From positions 23,183,626 through 23,247,625 of the forward strand of contig CM063110.1 of the NCBI GenBank assembly GCA_031841125.1: 64,000 nucleotides of DNA, written 5' to 3'. Made by a program: the position numbers and the translations under genes. Shown in pieces: positions 13,021 to 25,671 of the stretch. Below the pieces are notes generated by a model. It was not told where the DNA came from. It searched no databases and saw only the letters and a list, made by a program, of their open reading frames with translations. Every line of letters starts with the position of its first letter. Within the stretch, counting starts at the first letter, position 1. The DNA is from Acanthococcus lagerstroemiae (taxonomy: Eukaryota; Arthropoda; Insecta; Hemiptera; Eriococcidae).

Positions 13021-13355
13021 GAGATTTTTCAAATTTTTTTGGTAGGAAATATGGCAGGTAATAGAAATATAAAATATTTCAACTCTTGAAATATTTTTTT
13101 AAAAAAATGTATTTAATAGTTAGGTATTAGTAAGTTTTAAGACAAATAAATGACAAAATTTTCTGCTAAATTTTCTACGTTTAGTTGCGCATCACATAAG
13201 TGAAATAAAATTTAGTATTATTCTATAGGTTTGAATAAAATGTAACTTTTTCGTCTGAAAATAACTCCAGCTACCTACATCAAAGTTGCAGGCCTATTTT
13301 GTCACATTGTTATATCATTAAGTTATTTAATCGTAAATAATGTTTTTGATTTAGG

Positions 13356-13449
13356 CTTAACAAGACTGACTGCTGAAGAGGGATTTAAAACTCTATCTCA
13401 AGAGGTAAATGAAAGTAGCGATGATGATACTGATGATATTTATAATTAA
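13356..13449 (+). CDS. Exon-like segment with acidic C-terminus (unassigned)
   Basis: A splice-acceptor-like TTTTTGATTTAG precedes an open frame ending TLSQEVNESSDDDTDDIYN and a stop. AT-rich sequence with ATTAAATATAAA (a variant poly(A) signal) follows within about 40 bp. It looks like the last exon of a host or transposon gene with an acidic tail. No upstream exon was found and the protein is not recognised. It sits between two opposed tandem-repeat blocks, so it could belong to a repeat-borne gene. Chance cannot be excluded at about 30 codons. Confidence 0.25.
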
Positions 13450-13869
13450 TTTGTACATGTTATTTTTAATTTTATTAAATATAAATTTTTGATTTTATAT
13501 ACCTTCATATTTTTATATGACTTGTTTACCCGTCCCCTTGAATCACATAGTACAGGATAGACAGCAAGCCATTTTCAAAGTGTCAAAATTTGGAACGGTG
13601 CATGTGGTTAAGTTCCGCACATATGCACTTATCTAAAAGTGGTCCAAATCGTAGATTGTATATATGAGATAAAATTAAATCGGGGTTAAGTCTATCAAAA
13701 ATCTAAGAAAATCTGACAGGAATAATTCAAGTGCGCATGCATAGGACTTTACCTCCATTTAGTACCAGGTTAATGTAGACATACCCGATTGTTAAGGAAA
13801 GGATTTACCGCTGACTATCCAGTACTGTATGATTTAAGCCCCTCCCTATTCTATATACACCTTTATATT

Positions 13870-14230
13870 GCATAAAATTATCTAAACACTGTAATATTTG
13901 GATTCAGAATACTAAAATTAGTCGGTTTCATTATCCAACTCATATTTTATCATACAATTTTCAGTTTCCTCTTTACCTATCTTCTCATAAAAGTATCTAA
14001 TTGTCAAAACAATCAAATATTTGGATTTAACATACCAGAATTAGTTAGTATACCCAACACAGTTTTTTCAGAAAATTTTTCACTTTTCCCTCTCCTATCT
14101 CTTCCCCAAAGGACCCAATCGTCAAAACAATCAAAAAATTGGATTCAGCATGTCAGAATTATATAATTTCAATACCAATGTTGATTTTTTGGTAAACTTT
14201 AATTTTTGTTAATTTTTGTCCCCCCCCCCA
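13870..14230. repeat. Tandem repeat, three ~120-bp units
   Basis: GGATTCAGAATAC, GGATTTAACATAC and GGATTCAGCATGT recur at about 13900, 14023 and 14141. Each is followed by an AGAATTA-type sequence and a pyrimidine-rich stretch containing CTCTTCCC. The block ends at long C runs (14221-14249). Confidence 0.65.
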
Positions 14231-14459
14231 CTACCCCCCCCCCCCCCCGAACCGCCAACTGAAAAACTGAATCAAAACTCAAAATTTACATTTAAAATAC
14301 AATTTAGGAGGAACTCTTTTTTTCTGTTTTGGATCAGATTCTCTTCAAGAATTAATTATGAGCGCTTTTTTAGCATTTCATTACACTGTGCACCGTTGGA
14401 AAAGAATGGTCACACTATGAGCCTGAGTGATTCTAATCGAATTAGATTTATTTAGTCCG

Positions 14460-16030
14460 TAACGTATTCAAAGGAGTCGAGTTGTGTATACCTGAAATCT
14501 ATCTTGTGTGAATTTTCGTCAATAAACATTCTCAGATACAATGCATTGCCGATTATCAGATTGAAGCAGCCCCAATGATACGAGGGGGAATCGTTTAAAT
14601 AGTAAACACGGCTGTTTTTTTTTGTGCTTTTTTTTTTTAGATAAGAATATAGGCTATGTTTAGAGACGTACGAAAGGTCCTTTTTTGCGGGTGAAAGTGG
14701 GGCGATTCGACTCAGCTAACTGAAAATATAAATATTGCCACATGAAAATCTGATTTTTGCATTTTGAAAACCGACAACCAAGAAACTTTTTTCCTAAGGG
14801 ATAATGAAAAGAAACTTGAGTCGAAATCCGACATAGCTGAGAGTTGATTATTATGAATTTTTCAAGTCTAAAAGACATTTAGGTCTCCCCCGCCCCCATC
14901 GATATATCCCTGACTATGTCTTCAGCAACCTGTAAATGTAATTATATGACCTAGGAACATTATAAATTTTTAGATGTTTTGCACCTTTTTTACCGATTCC
15001 ATTTATTTAGGAAAATTTGGAGAATGAGTGACAGACGAGATAATTTTCTCTCGAATAAGTTGAAAACTGTACGCACGCTCTGAAAAAAAGGTCTTGCATC
15101 CCCTGAACTAAAACTTACTGTTTGAATACACATTTCTCTAATGTATCGCATCGACTCGACTTTGCTTTCAGAAATACTTGGGGAGGAGTTTGCCTGCTTA
15201 CATCCTATTTTTCTAGGTTCAATCTGAAATAGTTTCCAGCAGAAATAATTACGAGAAAGAATGAAAAAAAGAGGGAAACAGTTTGTCCTTTTGAAAAGTG
15301 AATTTATAACATTCGAATCATTTTGGAAATTCAGTTTCTCGGGCGCGAGCTTTTGACCTTCATTAGAGCATGACAGACCTTCACCTATTTCAAATCGTCT
15401 TCGAACACCCCATATTTGATATTTTGTGATTCGTTACCTCGAACTGCACCATCGTAAGGGTATACCAAAAACACGAATTTGGAATAGTAGGCGACCCGAA
15501 CGCGATGTTATATTTAACGCTCGCCTCATTTCATGTATTTCTTCGTTGCCAAAATTATATGACTCAGTTTTCGTATCCTAATGATTAATTTGTCAATTAA
15601 TTCGCAGCAAAATTGACGTATTGTTCAGTTCTCACCGATTCACATTTATTCATTAATTAAGCCAGCATCACATTACAATGTTTTGGCGTCGCGTTGTGTT
15701 CCAACAATCTGCTTAAAAAATTGGACCTACTGTAATTAATTAATTTACTCAGGGATTCTGTACATTGACCAAGTTGTGGAGTTTGATCGTTTCTTGTCAG
15801 TAACGTGATTTTGAATAGTGATTTACTTTCGAGTACTTACCTAATATGAAGATGCATTAGTATTTTTTTCAGAAATTGTTGAAATCGTAATTTTAGAGAT
15901 CCATAGTGCGAACCAAAATTGTTGAGAAAGTGGATTCTGCATATTACGAAATGCTTTAGTGTTTATGCAATTAGGCGGTTCGATTGAAATGCTCTAGATT
16001 TTGACTATTTCGAATATTCTCAACGTAATA
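14460..16030. other. No clear gene or repeat
   Basis: AT-rich, apparently unique intronic sequence. The only candidate is a minus-strand segment at 15119-15223 with an acceptor (actatttcag|A), a strong donor (AAACA|GTAAGT) and 35 open codons in phase 0. Its phase does not fit the neighbouring exons of the host gene and it encodes nothing I recognise. Confidence 0.4.
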
Positions 16031-16383
16031 GCAAATTTTTGTTGTTGAGTCGGATGAAAATGAAGCATGCAAATTTTCAGTAAAAATTTTTAATTTTTTG
16101 GGTTTTATAAGTCGATTGAAGTTTTACCGTAAGGAACACGTTGTGCAGTACCCCGAATATCCTTTCTATATGACAACTACTCGAAAATGCTAATAAATTC
16201 AGATTTACTAGGTTTCCATTGAGTGAGTTAGTATATAATGAAAGATGACTATATGATACCCCTTCCCTCGCACCCCTCAGCTCATATGAGGACTCATCGA
16301 GGAGTTAGATAACATGTTACTGGAACCTAAAAAAATTATAATTTCGGACTGAAAATTTGCATGCTTCATTTTTTAATCCAACT

Positions 16384-19285
16384 CAGCTTTTTGCAAATAT
16401 TTCAAAAAGTTGAAGTCATAGAAAAAAAATCTCAGACAAAAAATATTCCTCGTAAAGTTTTTTTTAAAATGATGCATTTGAAGTTGAGTATAGACCGCAT
16501 AGTTAGCTTTAAAATGTCCTTGAAAATAGTCACATTTTCAACTTTTTATAAAAACGAACAGATTTCCGCGAATATCACGAAATTATCAACTCCTACAAGA
16601 AAGTGTACGATAAAAAAAAGATTTCTCGTAAAATGTACCGCGACCCCTTCCCAATAGGGATGTGAATAAGTATGTAGCAAAATTTCCCGAAAAGCCCGAT
16701 GTCCCGCCCAAATTTTGAAATAAGATTTCTTTCATAGAGCGAACATTACAGCCAAAAGGGGCCCAGCTGTAACTCAGGTACGATCGACCGTACCTATACC
16801 ACCATCGGCGAGAATTTCCTCCGTTACAAGTCGTGCTGCGTGTCGAATCAGGGGTACGCCACGTCACGGCCCACAGTCTACAGTAGTGGAGGAATTGTGT
16901 GCCTCTATAGCCTATATGGCCCCGAAATAGGTTCGATCGACCATCGCGGTTAAGGAATGAGGGCACCGACGATAGCTCATCATGTGGATACATCATCCAT
17001 GACCATTATCCGCATAGAAGATACGGTTCCCCTCGCAGTGGGGCAGCAACCCGGGGACAGCTGAAGTCGGATCCAACATTGTAACGTTTCTTTAAGCTTG
17101 GCGTGGAATTCGCAATAGGTTAAATACATTCGTGTTCAGCCACCAATTAAAATCCGAATTTTTCTTATCCTGAGGGTTTTCGTCCGACGTCTGATCATGT
17201 TATGAGTTACCTGAAACGCCCCCTATAGGACCTAAAGGGGAAGGGGCATAGAAATATCCCCTCATTTCGGCTTGTATAACCTAAATTAATTTTGTATTTT
17301 TTTGTATGGTTGGGTATTTTATCTGCGAATAATTCGACTATCGTATAGTTTTTGATCTATTTTAGTCCAGAGTCGTGGGCGGGGGCTGACACATGTTTGC
17401 CGCCGTGTCTTCGCTAGTGTACCGAAATTGTTAATAAAAATTTTTCGACTGCTTTGTGGCGTCCTCTGAGCTGATTTTGAGATCAGGGTGATGTCAGCTA
17501 AAATTTGTCTCCTTAAGTGTGCTTTTCCTTTTCCACCCTCCTTCGATCCACCTTCCAAGGGCACCCTGACGGGTTTTTTAGACAGTCGGTACCAGTAAAG
17601 AGGACGTTATCTCCTATCAGCTGTATAGGAGTCCAATGGGTGATTGATTTTTTTGGAGGGCCACAGTTTTGGAAATAGCGAACTGAACGCACGGGGTAGT
17701 ACGTAGTCAACCCCGTCCTCATTGGCCTACGAAATGTTTCAAGGCTATTTTGGATACGAATCACGTAAAGAATACGTCTCTGATATTTACCGCTTACCTG
17801 TACCAAGTTATGATCTTAATTGAAGTTGGTCCGGGGAGTGGTTGGGGACTCGAACCCAGATAGCCACGGATGGGCCCAAAATTTCGTAGGAAAGAAGAGC
17901 CAAGTTCTTATAGGTCGGGTAATAGTTTTGAAAGCAACGAAGACGGTCCGGCCAACGCAATCCATTAATCCCCCTGGTCGGCTGGTGAAAGTGGTCAGAG
18001 TTTTCGTATTCTTGGGGACAACACCGTACGTAAGGTAATTCGGGGGCTCCCCCAACTTGTGTCCACATGCATCGGGACTGCACCACGGACGACGGTGTTT
18101 GTAAATGATGGAGTTACCTCATTTTATTTTAGTGTTTTGTTTTGTATAGTATGGCGATGGTTCTGTTTCACATTTGCCTTATTTTTTAATTTCATGGCAC
18201 CCCGTGCATTTTTTGATTCGTCGTCTTCACCTGACCTTGAGCCATTGTAATGAAATCCAAAAGCATAAGTATGAAAGCCAAAAGGTAATTTTAGTCGCTT
18301 TCATATCGCCTTCAAGTGAAGAAAGGAGAATTTTCCTTTTGCGTACTCACCTCGGTCCTAAGAACTCAGTGATTTTCTTTTTTCCAAAGGAGAGGTCTCA
18401 TGTCCATGGTTCAGTGCAATTTCCTAAATAGAATACAAGTGTTGTTGACTTTTTGTTCGACATGATTTCGTAATTTCAGTGAAGTGGACTTAAAACAACT
18501 TTATCTTTCCTATGTGCACAGACGTACCACTGTGGTTGGTATTTGATTTTGGCACGTGGCATCTCTGGACTTTTGCAAAATTAGTTTTCCCTTTCGTGTA
18601 CCTCTTTTCATTCAGGGACATGAAGAGGGGTTCCCAAGTAGTTCACGTCCATCCGGATGCCTCAGGTCTTCAGCACTACTTCGCTAAAGAAGTACTCGGG
18701 GGCATGGGTCGTCGTGAACTCGCCTAGACCCCCGTGGGACTTGGTGGTGGTGTGTAGTTAGACACCCGTAAGTATAGCGATAGTAGGTTGAATGTTCCTT
18801 TGCGGGAGTTATTAGCGCCCTTCGTCAGCAATCTACTATCGGCAATTTCCCACAGGTGAGATCCTTAGAGGAAGTTCGTTCTTCTTTGGATCTTATCCCA
18901 AAATTTGGGCGGGACATCGAGCTTTTCGGGAAATTTCGCTACATACTTATTAGCATCCCTGCCATCAAGTAGGTTTAGAGTGGAGAACCCTCAAAACAGT
19001 GAGAAGTTCACACAAGAGCTATTATGATTTTTAGTTAGGATTAAAATTATTTTTATCATACAATTTCTTGTAAGAGTTGATAATTTCAAAATATTCGCGA
19101 AAATCTGTTCGTTTTTATGAAAAGTTGAAAATGTGACTACTTTCAAGGACATTTTTCGGCTAACCATGCGCCCTATACTCAACTTCAAATACATCATTTC
19201 AAACAAAAATTTCACGAGGAATATTTTTTGTCTGAAAATTATTTTTCTAGGAATTCAAATTTTTGAAATATTTTCAAAAAACTGA
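16384..19285. mobile_element. 2.9-kb long-inverted-repeat element with G+C-richer interior
   Basis: The left arm (about 16384-16716) and right arm (about 18890-19285) are inverted copies. Both encode the same spurious peptide containing MSLK(V/I)VTFSTF in opposite orientation, and both hold CCCGAAAAG and GATGTCCCGCCCAAATTTTG. The interior (about 16.75-18.88 kb) is richer in G+C than its surroundings and is interrupted in every frame. I see no transposase. It includes GGTTCGAGTCCC-type sequence (reverse strand, near 17850), which resembles a pol III B box without an A box. No target duplication was found, so the exact ends are uncertain. Confidence 0.55.
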
Positions 19286-19299
19286 TTTTGGGGGCTAAA

Positions 19300-21487
19300 A
19301 CGTGCTACAGAAAAGTCAGCACAGCTTTTTGGGGCGGGATTTTTAGTATGTTGTTTCTGACACCTAGCCTGCCATTTTTCAACAAAATCCGCTTTTAGCC
19401 CCCAAAATGTTTCTATTCACCTTTTTTTGTGCAGATATCGCCTGTACTATTAGATTTGTGTGCGGTTCATAGAAGGCCGTGCGTTTTACATTAGAATACT
19501 TGAGTTTACTTTTTTTTTCTGCATTTTCTTTCCCTGAGAGAGAGAAAGAAAGAAAATTATTTTAAAGGATTGGTAAAATTCTGCACGCAACTTAGATAAG
19601 TAGCATCTCTTACGTAAGAATCCAACACACACGCGTGCACACACAAAACTGGACAGCAAAATGATTGGTACCTATTGTTTTCGTAAATAATATTTCAGGA
19701 AATTATTGTTGTAAAAACTCGCCAGCCGAAATGATCCGGAATTCGGAACACTAATGGTCGAAAAATTAACCATTCATATCTGAAAATAACTTTCTCCCCT
19801 TAAGCGATGATTAATGGAAAAAAATTTACCAAAGAACACTGAAACTTTCCTAAGTGTTGCTGTCAGTTTGTGGGCGATTATTGGTACATTTTCAAAAGTC
19901 ATTTTCATTTCCAACATTTTCTCGAACGGATATTTCGCATATGTTTGACAAAACAACGAGGCTTGAGACTTCACGATGATTCGCACCGTATCCAGAACTG
20001 AATGAATTTTCTTTCCGTTCGCGTTTCATGCGATTGCGTTTTCATCCCATTTCAAGGTCCAACAACACCATCTGTCAATTGCTATAGGAAGCGTGGAAAA
20101 TGTGATTCAGACAATTTACTCGAGAAAAAAAAAAATTAAGTAAACAGGCGAAAGTTGGGATGTTATTTTAGTGAGATCATCCACCTACGTAAGTCGAGCT
20201 TTGGGCTAATTTTAAATTTCTACAGAGCTGTAATGACGTAATCGTGGAACGGGGAGACAGAGGGATTTGACAGTAAACAATTTATTCGAAGAGGTGCGAT
20301 GATATGTATTTGGCTTGACACGAGGGTGTACGAACTTCATCTCATATTTAAAATTTGAACTCTGCATTGTGGAAATTTACTAATGAGAAAGATGTTCACT
20401 ATACGAACTATTGGTTATATGGCAGGGGAATGAAGAAGTATCTAATTTTTTTCAATTTTTTCAGACTCAGATAAGAGGAACGTTTGAAAGAGCATATCAT
20501 AATCCTTGTCTTTATGAATGCCCTTGAAAAAAGAACTGAACTGAAACAATTACCTCGATAATATTGCACTTCGCAGTACAAATTATCAACTGACATTCAG
20601 CGAATCAGAAACTTACGTAACTCGATTTAAATTTCATTCAACCGAATGGATGTCGTGTACAACGGCCCCATAGCTCTACTTTTAATTTTTAAATATAACT
20701 TCTCGTAGATATAAGATGCGAGCGCAAGGATTTCAAACGGAACAAAAGTAATTGGACGTGGTACAAGGGCACCCGAAAATCCTCGTGTTCCGCGAAATCT
20801 ATTTATTAATAATCTTCAAAGCCCATTTCAATCTTCCTTTCATTTCGTCCGTATTCACAGGCAAAATTACTAGTTTCCGTTTTAATTACATCGTGTTATC
20901 GTTTTTCTTTTCGGAAAATATTGGGAGTTGTTTTTTTACTCAACAACCTCCGTCGATGTCCATTTTTGAAATTCCAAAAATGCACGTACACGAGGACGAA
21001 AATATTAGCGGGAACTAATAACGAGCAGCATGTGGCTACACTTGTCAACGACTTGGTGACAACGAACTCTCAAAATTGTCGCGTCTTTAATGACCACAGA
21101 GTTGACGAATTTTTAATGCCACGCACTGAAAGACACAGGGGCGTATAGGAATCGCTCCCGATTCTGGCGGCCTTTTCGATACAAAAAGAAATGCTCGTTT
21201 TGATCCCCCGATGTAATAACTAACCTGTGTCGACTCTATTTAATGCTCAATTAAAACGCCGACATTAAACGAGTTGATTTCTTTTGGTGCTGAAGACAAA
21301 GTGAAAGCACGCAATTCCAAAACGAATTTGTGGATCGGAAACTAGGTTATACATAATGTGATATTTAAAGTTACTTTTTATTGTTTCTTCTCATTTGACA
21401 CTCGTGTTCCTCTTCCGGCAGCTAGCATTGTTATTTCGACGATGCAAAATTATCTTTGAGTGCCGGAAACCGGTGCATTAGAGCAAT
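19300..21487. other. No clear gene; simple-sequence patches
   Basis: Contains GAGAGAGAAAGAAAG near 19537-19556 and a CA/TG-rich patch near 19624-19646. The open frames at 20752-21148 lack recognisable domains. One minus-strand site near 21215 pairs a good acceptor with a good donor but is closed in all three frames. Confidence 0.4.
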
Positions 21488-21801
21488 CGGGTCATTCTCC
21501 AGAACCCTGAAACTATCCTTCCCCTACCCCTCCATAATACTTGGTTTATATGTGGTAGAAAATCTTCAACAAGTTTACGGCGCAGGATCATCAAAATTTA
21601 GGAAGGGGGACGACACTTGTACACGACGAGAGACATCTTATCCATGGCACAAGCACTGATGTCCACGACTATGAATAAAGAGCTTGAAGAGTTTCCTTTT
21701 CCTTGGAATTTTTGAAGATTATGCTATCGTATGCGCCAGTGACTACGATCTGACACTGGGTCGTGTACAGAAATCAAAATTCTGTACCCGTATTGCCATT
21801 A

Positions 21802-22673
21802 TGTGGCAGTGCAGAGAATAAGGTCCCACTTCATTGATACGGAGTTATAAGTACCGGCATCATAGGCACCAACTTGAGAGGCGACGCCCACCCAATATTT
21901 TCAACTCAGAAATGGAAAAAGTACAACAAATTTTACCATCAGTTTTTAAATTTAACAAAAAAGAAAGTAAAATATGATAAGTAATAATGAGAAGGGTATA
22001 ATTTTGGCACCAGAATAGATGGAAGACGATTATTCGAATTTTCAGAGAGGGATTTTCGACCGCTCCTAAGAACCGTGATAACATTGATTCCCCCCTCCCC
22101 CTCAATATTTTTCATAAGTTGGCGCCTATGACTGGCATATACTAAATAAAATTTCTGATAAAATGTGACCTTGCCGAGCTCTCTAGTTCCAAAATTTGCC
22201 GAGATATGGCTGTTTAAAGTTGAGATTTCAAAAAAACCGATTTTGAGAAAAATGCAATTTTAAAAAAGGTTCAAAAAACGAGAAATTACAAATTCAAAGT
22301 GACATATCCGTGAGACAAATAAAGCTAGAGGGCTCCGCGAAGTCTCATTCTGCCAGACATTTTACAAAGAATTTCGTCGACAAAGTGGGACCTTTTCAGA
22401 AAATTAATACCGAATAAAAGATTTTAATTAGTGATAACAAAACTGAGTTGGGTGGGGCGAAAACAGAGAGGAGGTGGGCTTACGTTGTCATCTGTAATGG
22501 ATGAATGAAGGCAGCTAGAGAAAAACGGATAGCGCCATTCGAAAGAGGATGATTTATTCTACCAAAACCGTCACGAATCCCGATTTCGACAGCTCTGACC
22601 TTAATTCACAAAAGTCGCAGTATCTGAAAAACTAGGATTGACAAAGTGGAACCTTATTCCCTGCACTGCCACA
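21802..22673. mobile_element. TA-target MITE (Tc1/mariner-type) inserted in R1
   Basis: The 30-bp termini begin TGTGGCAGTGCAG and are inverted repeats with two mismatches; both continue through AATAAGGT.CCACTT. The element is flanked by TA on both sides, and removing it rejoins R1 as CCATTAGTTATGCTG, which matches the uninterrupted copy at 32140. TA duplication points to the Tc1/mariner/pogo group. It is non-coding. Its 872 bp include a later hAT MITE at 21861-22130. Confidence 0.75.
21861..22130. mobile_element. hAT-type MITE nested in the TA-target MITE
   Basis: The ends CATAGGCACCAACTT and AAGTTGGCGCCTATG are inverted repeats. The 8-bp flanks ACCGGCAT and ACTGGCAT differ at one base, as expected for an aged hAT duplication. 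It is 270 bp long and closely related to 60151-60506; both share GATAAGTAATAATGAGAAGGG and a TTTTCGA(C/T)CGCTC segment. Confidence 0.85.
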
Positions 22674-23179
22674 TAGTTATGCTGAAAAATATATAAGGCA
22701 CATATCTTCGCCCCAGTCAATGATTGACCACGACAATGGACCGAAAACCCTGGTAACAGAACTTGATGCCATCTCTTTTGGAATAATGTGAAGTCACTGA
22801 CAGCAAATTGAACTTCTTAACATATGCCTTCAATCTTTTTGAATGCCAATACCTAATTATTGGGAAAAACTTTTTTTTTTTAAATTTTAAATATAACAGA
22901 TATTGATATAACATGGTGGTAACATTTACGAACAATAAACACCTTTCTGCGTTTTTTCTATTCAAAAATGGTAATTGTCCTGTCTGATGGATTAGATTGG
23001 TTGAATTTGTTGCAAATGTTAATTTGTAACCCAAAATAACCCCTCCCTCTCCACCCCGCCCAAAATCGGACATCAAAATTCAAAATTTATATTAAGCAGC
23101 ACGGGAACTTCAGATTAAATACATAATATAGTAGTAATATTTTTCTACGTTGAGACGTACTTTCACGAGAGTATTTCTC

Positions 23180-24170
23180 CCTCACTTTTCTGGCAAGTTT
23201 CGGCCCATTTTTGGGCAAATGCGTCTCCGCTCATTTTCCATACCCTCCTGTCTTTAGCCTCACCTCTTTCTCAATTTCGTCCCGCCATCATGTCTTTGGT
23301 CTTCCCATTGGTCTACCCTTGTCATACGGTAGGCAATCTTCCACTTTTCCCTCCCTTTCCTTGCCATATGGCCTGAGAATTTCCATTTTAATTTTTTTGT
23401 TACAAAGCCGTTCTCCTTTAACCTCGTTTTTCCACTTCTGATCGTATGTATTATGTATTTTGTCGTTTTTCTTTATCCCCACGAAACATTTTTCCATTGA
23501 TTTTTGCGTCCCTCTTAATTTTTCTACATGTGATCGGGTTAAGGCCCAAGTTTTCGCCCCTTATTCTAGTGAAGGTGGGGTACATTTCTCCTAAGAGCTA
23601 GCTTGTGCTTAATTTCCCCTTATACAGGATGTGTCTTTTGCCATGACCTCCTTCACGTGGTAAGTAGGCAACCTACCCAACAGTATTTAGATATGTTTGC
23701 ATACTTTTAAAGGTGCTGTTATGGTCAAATTTTGAAAAATTTTCTATCTTTGAAATTTTTTCTTCTTCTCACCACTAGAGATAGACAGAAAAATCGTCCA
23801 GTAGGTAATAGTAGAGGGCAGTTGTGGTAAATACAGAAAAAAAAATGGACGGAATCGGTTCAACAGGGTGTTCATAAAATCAATTTTAGTCCAAATTATA
23901 TCAGAAAATTTTCACAATTTTCCAGTTTCCCGTGAATCGATTTCGCACATCGTTTTGCTGTCTGGCGCTCGCCAGGTCCATTTTTTCTTTATTGGCTTAT
24001 CCTGAAATGTGTTTGTTATTTTTAAATTTTGCCCCAAAGCTAAATCTATTAGGCGATCCCTATTTTCATTTGTTTCCTCCACCGTGAATTGGCCCAAACT
24101 TCGTGATTGTGGCGAGTCGACTCCTGTTCTTGCGTTTCAGTCCCCCATGACTATTGTATGGTACCCCCTA
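23180..24170 (-). pseudogene. Degenerate LINE ORF2, internally deleted
   Basis: On the minus strand, 24170-23912 gives the end of an AP-endonuclease domain (NARTG, ETNENRDRLIDLA, ITNTF and KKWTWRAPDSKT). Then 23600-23180 gives the C-terminal tail typical of CR1/RTE-like ORF2 (TWALTRSHVEKLRGTQKSM, GRPMGRPKT then WRDEIEKEV). The reverse transcriptase between them is missing, and about 250 bp of unrelated sequence lies there. Stops (for example in GD*NAR) and frame changes show it is dead. Confidence 0.75.
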
Positions 24171-24179
24171 CGTTATATC

Positions 24180-25370
24180 TAACCGTGTTTCAATTCGAGA
24201 ATCTTTTAAAAAGCTCTGGTTCCATTTTTTTTCCTTTGCAGATTTTGGAAGTTGATAATTCGTGACCCATACTTCAATTTTCACCATTCATTTTGCAAAA
24301 ACAAACAACTTTTCTTCCGAGACGTGATGGAGACAATAGTAGCAAGAGCAGCAATAGTGCAGCCGACAATCATAAATAGAACTCAAAAAACAATGCTTAA
24401 TCTTGGTTTATTCAATTTATTTTCTTATGTGTAGGACTAGCAGGATTTATATGATACCGCATATCGCAATTTTTTTCACGTTTCATGCAATTCTAAGACG
24501 AATGGTTGAAGTTTATAGCGCATATTTTCGCATAGTTTGTGTATAAAAGCATAAAAACGCCTATTTTATCCAAAAAACGTCAGAACTTTGCTTATTTTGG
24601 GATTTTTTCTGGTCATTAGTGCTTTTTTTGAAAAAGAAAAGAGCAAAAATCGGGCAACAAAATGGGGAGGGGGAAAGAAAAAATACAAAATTTTTGATAT
24701 TTTCTGGTTTTTTTTTGTTTTGTTTTCAAAGTTTAAACAAGCAGCCAGCTGCTGAAAGAGGGTCGGTTCTGGACTGGAAAATTAGAGACTAGAGCTGCAT
24801 TTTTTAAAGCATAAATAGATTGACGGTTGTAAAATCTTGAAAGAGTATTAATAAAATTGTTTTATTTACTTATTAAAATGAAAAAATGAATACTTTTGAC
24901 ATTCTTCTGCTCTACGTTTCTTCTAGATTCGCTATACGTACGTTTCGATAGGGATTTTGAAAGCGCTTTGGAAATACCAGCATTTTGATACCCATGATGG
25001 CATATTTTTATTGCACTTATTCATACTTTTTTAATTCTATAGCTTATATGTATTTATGCTTTTTTTTTCAGATCTTAACCGCTTATTAGAAGCGCTTTTT
25101 TTGCTGTTATTAGGGCATAAAAATCCTAGCCCTACTTATATCCTCACACAAAGAGCACTTTGTTTTGTATTATAAGTGTCTCGCCTCGCTGAACTCTGAT
25201 AGAGACAGCTCATAGGACCAGTGACATTCCACAGTTCAGTTTTCCCTATATTATGTAGTTTTTATACCACTCATACCGCATTAGGAAGATACTTAGTTGC
25301 TGTTGGTGGTAGGTGAGGGTTCATTTATAATAGGCCAGGAGCCACGTATAAAAACAGATTCGTTCCGTTC
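24180..25370. other. No gene seen
   Basis: AT-rich intronic sequence with runs of T and repeated CATAAAAA-type motifs (24540-24580, 25030-25130). No exon or recognisable element was identified. Confidence 0.4.
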
Positions 25371-25375
25371 CCTCA

Positions 25376-25671
25376 CATAGACGTACCGAAGAATTTTTCC
25401 TGGAGGGGGGTGGTGATAGTCCCAACTGATTCAACTCAAAATTCTCACGTATCAAAACAAAAAACAACAAAAAACTTTGAACTTTGGACTTGTTAGATTT
25501 TTCCTACTTCTGAACTCAAAATTCTCAAGTATCAAAGCAAAAATAAGAAAAACCTTTTGACTTGTTGGATTTTTCCTACTCTGCCTGACTGATATGGTAA
25601 GTTTTCCCAACTCCTGAGTTAAAAATTTCTGCAGGGGGAGCTCCTCCGTACCCCCTATCAGTACGTACCTG
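25376..25671. mobile_element. hAT-type MITE, family with 56893-57590, copy A
   Basis: The ends CATAGACGTACC and (reverse-complemented right edge) CAGGTACGTACTG form an imperfect inverted repeat. The body shares AACTCAAAATTCTCA(A/C)GTATCAAA, CTTTTGACTTGTTGGATTTTTCC and CTCTGCCTGA with the copy at 56893. 296 bp, non-coding. No clean target duplication is visible for this copy. Confidence 0.65.

Larger units (their letters stand above)
21488..23055 (+). repeat. Unclassified repeat R1, copy 1 (interrupted)
   Basis: The left part (21488-21801) and right part (22674-23055) align with 31874-32160 and with the reverse strand of 59575-60640. Shared landmarks are GGTCATTCTCCA, GGATCATCAAAATTTAGG, CACTGATGTCCACGAC, CGCCAGTGACT, GATTGACCACGACAATGGAC and CAGCAAATTGAACTTC. 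An 872-bp element splits this copy. R1 is at least 700 bp without insertions. I could not place it in a known class and see no conserved long ORF. Confidence 0.6.

Noticed and set aside
15119..15223. Minus-strand exon candidate with good splice sites
   Set aside because: Phase 0 at both ends does not fit the host gene and 35 open codons can occur by chance.
16586..16996. 136-codon minus-strand ORF
   Set aside because: Crosses the boundary between TIR arm and interior of the 2.9-kb element; no recognisable domain.
17840..17870. Reverse-strand GGGTTCGAGTCCCCAACC as a tRNA gene or SINE
   Set aside because: No matching A box or acceptor stem was found upstream; kept only as a note on the 2.9-kb element.
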